Below, in pieces: positions 23,279 to 23,655 of a stretch of DNA of 23,655 nt (position 1 is its first letter; every line of letters starts with the position of its first letter). Source of the DNA: CAZGVV01 sp964529155 (GTDB lineage Bacteria; Pseudomonadota; Alphaproteobacteria; Rickettsiales; SXRF01); assembly GCA_964529155.1 (NCBI GenBank), contig CAZGVV010000033.1, forward strand, positions 1 to 23,655, given 5' to 3'. Position numbers and translations under genes: made by a program. Below the pieces are notes generated by a model. It saw nothing but the letters and a program-made list of their open reading frames with translations. It was not told where the DNA came from and did not search any database.

Positions 23279-23338
23279 CTTGAAAACTGCCGAGGGGGCA
23301 ACTCCTCCGTGAGTTCGAATCTCACAGCTTCCGCCACC
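23279..23338 (+). repeat. attR: second copy of the tRNA-Ser 3' end
   Basis: Matches 15078-15137 at 58 of 60 positions; the last 48 (23291-23338) are identical. Only the part from the anticodon loop to CCA is present, so this is not a functional tRNA. It marks the right end of the element. Confidence 0.88.
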
Positions 23339-23535
23339 ACCCAGTTCGAATGCCAAAAACGTCCATGGGACAATTCTGGGACAGTTCGGGAAAACAGGTG
23401 GCAACTGAGCACAACAATCACGTCTTTTGTGATGCTTGGCTAATTTCGCTTTTTCTTTCTTGCATGGGTTGATTTTTTCATTCCCAGACTTATATTAAAT
23501 TCGTCTTCCTCTTCGAGAAAAAGTTGAGGGCGTTG
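23339..23535. other. Left end of a possible second, tandem element
   Basis: No gene is seen. Soon after attR, TGGGACAATTC and TGGGACAGTTC occur as direct repeats 11 bp apart (about 23367-23388). This matches the layout of the first element's left end, where TGGTCCAC occurs twice 11 bp apart at a similar distance from the tRNA end. Suggests a related element inserted at the same site. Confidence 0.4.
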
Positions 23536-23655
23536 GTGAAGTTGGACTTATTCAGCCTCGTAACCGAAGGCGCGGAATTAGCTGCAAAGGCAATCAGCCG
23601 AGTAGCAAACATTGAGAAAGGGAGTGCGCGACACAGTAAAACGATACGCCCGTCA
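23536..23655 (+). CDS. Possible 5' end of a gene, cut by the window edge
   Basis: A frame opens with GTG at 23536, preceded by GAGGG with 5 nt spacing, and stays open for 40 codons to the end. The peptide starts VKLDLFSLVTEGAELAAKAI and looks like an amphipathic helix. No family recognised and the piece is short, so it may be chance. Confidence 0.3.
   Translation, partial: MKLDLFSLVTEGAELAAKAISRVANIEKGSARHSKTIRPS

Larger units (their letters stand above)
15090..23338. mobile_element. Integrative element in tRNA-Ser, about 8.2 kb
   Basis: The 3' end of tRNA-Ser recurs as a perfect 48-bp direct repeat, 15090-15137 and 23291-23338, offset 8201 bp. A tyrosine integrase lies between, near the tRNA end. 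The intact tRNA is kept at the left, the usual outcome of integrase insertion at a tRNA 3' end. Cargo: GIY-YIG protein, integrase, small protein with an AT-hook-like tail, AlpA-like remnant, RecB-like nuclease, AlkB-like dioxygenase, AbiE toxin-antitoxin and an HTH/coiled-coil protein. There are no structural phage genes and no conjugation genes, so it is a small genomic island or satellite. Confidence 0.88.

Noticed and set aside
23137..23421. Minus-strand frame of 94 codons
   Set aside because: Runs antisense across the duplicated tRNA-Ser end (VRFELTEELPPRQFSR); not a gene.
1..23655. CRISPR array or rRNA
   Set aside because: No regularly spaced repeats and no rRNA sequence were seen anywhere in the window.

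Overview
The window looks like a piece of an alphaproteobacterial chromosome. Supporting this are the Mg/Asp-type porphobilinogen synthase, the small PAS-only protein of a type common in that class, the PhoR-PstB phosphate genes, and tRNA genes with encoded CCA. GC content is moderate. A few islands are visibly AT-rich: the gene at 5484-6605, the middle of the membrane-protein gene at 11025-12794, and parts of the mobile element. An orphan kinase-fold protein hints at a host-interacting or mobile-DNA-rich lineage, but species cannot be named from this sequence.

Left part (1-6900) is core genome. It holds the 3' end of tRNA-Cys and queF (queuosine), a small lipoprotein, and on the minus strand rpmG-yajC (ribosomal L33 and a Sec accessory protein) with a TAATG overlap. 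Next come galU-ugd, which make UDP-glucose and UDP-glucuronate for envelope polysaccharides, then a PAS protein, a putative outer-membrane barrel, an AT-rich kinase-like orphan and tRNA-Ala. Middle part (6950-14920): hemB-ubiX on the minus strand, with trpS running divergently. A tight plus-strand run follows: trpS, phoR, a large PTPS-related/YfhO-like membrane protein, pstB and two DMT-family membrane proteins.

Right part (15046-23338) is an integrative element of about 8.2 kb in a tRNA-Ser(UGA) gene. A 48-bp perfect direct repeat of the tRNA 3' end (15090-15137 and 23291-23338) marks its two ends. Plus-strand cargo: a GIY-YIG protein, a tyrosine integrase, a small protein with an AT-hook-like tail, a truncated AlpA-like regulator, and a RecB-like/RNase H-like nuclease that has lost its N-terminus. 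Minus-strand cargo: an HTH/coiled-coil protein of unknown function and an operon abiEi-abiEii-alkB. In that operon a type IV toxin-antitoxin pair is followed after 12 nt by an AlkB-like dioxygenase. This looks like a small defence or DNA-modification island.

The most interesting points are these. (1) The AbiEi promoter has a near-consensus sigma70 box, a palindromic operator that contains the start codon, and probably a leaderless mRNA. (2) The alpA-like and nuclease genes meet at a deletion-type junction that creates a TGATG stop-start. (3) AlkB lies in the AbiE operon. (4) An apparently second, related integrative element abuts the right end. (5) The 5484-6605 protein carries residues spaced like a protein/lipid kinase active site.
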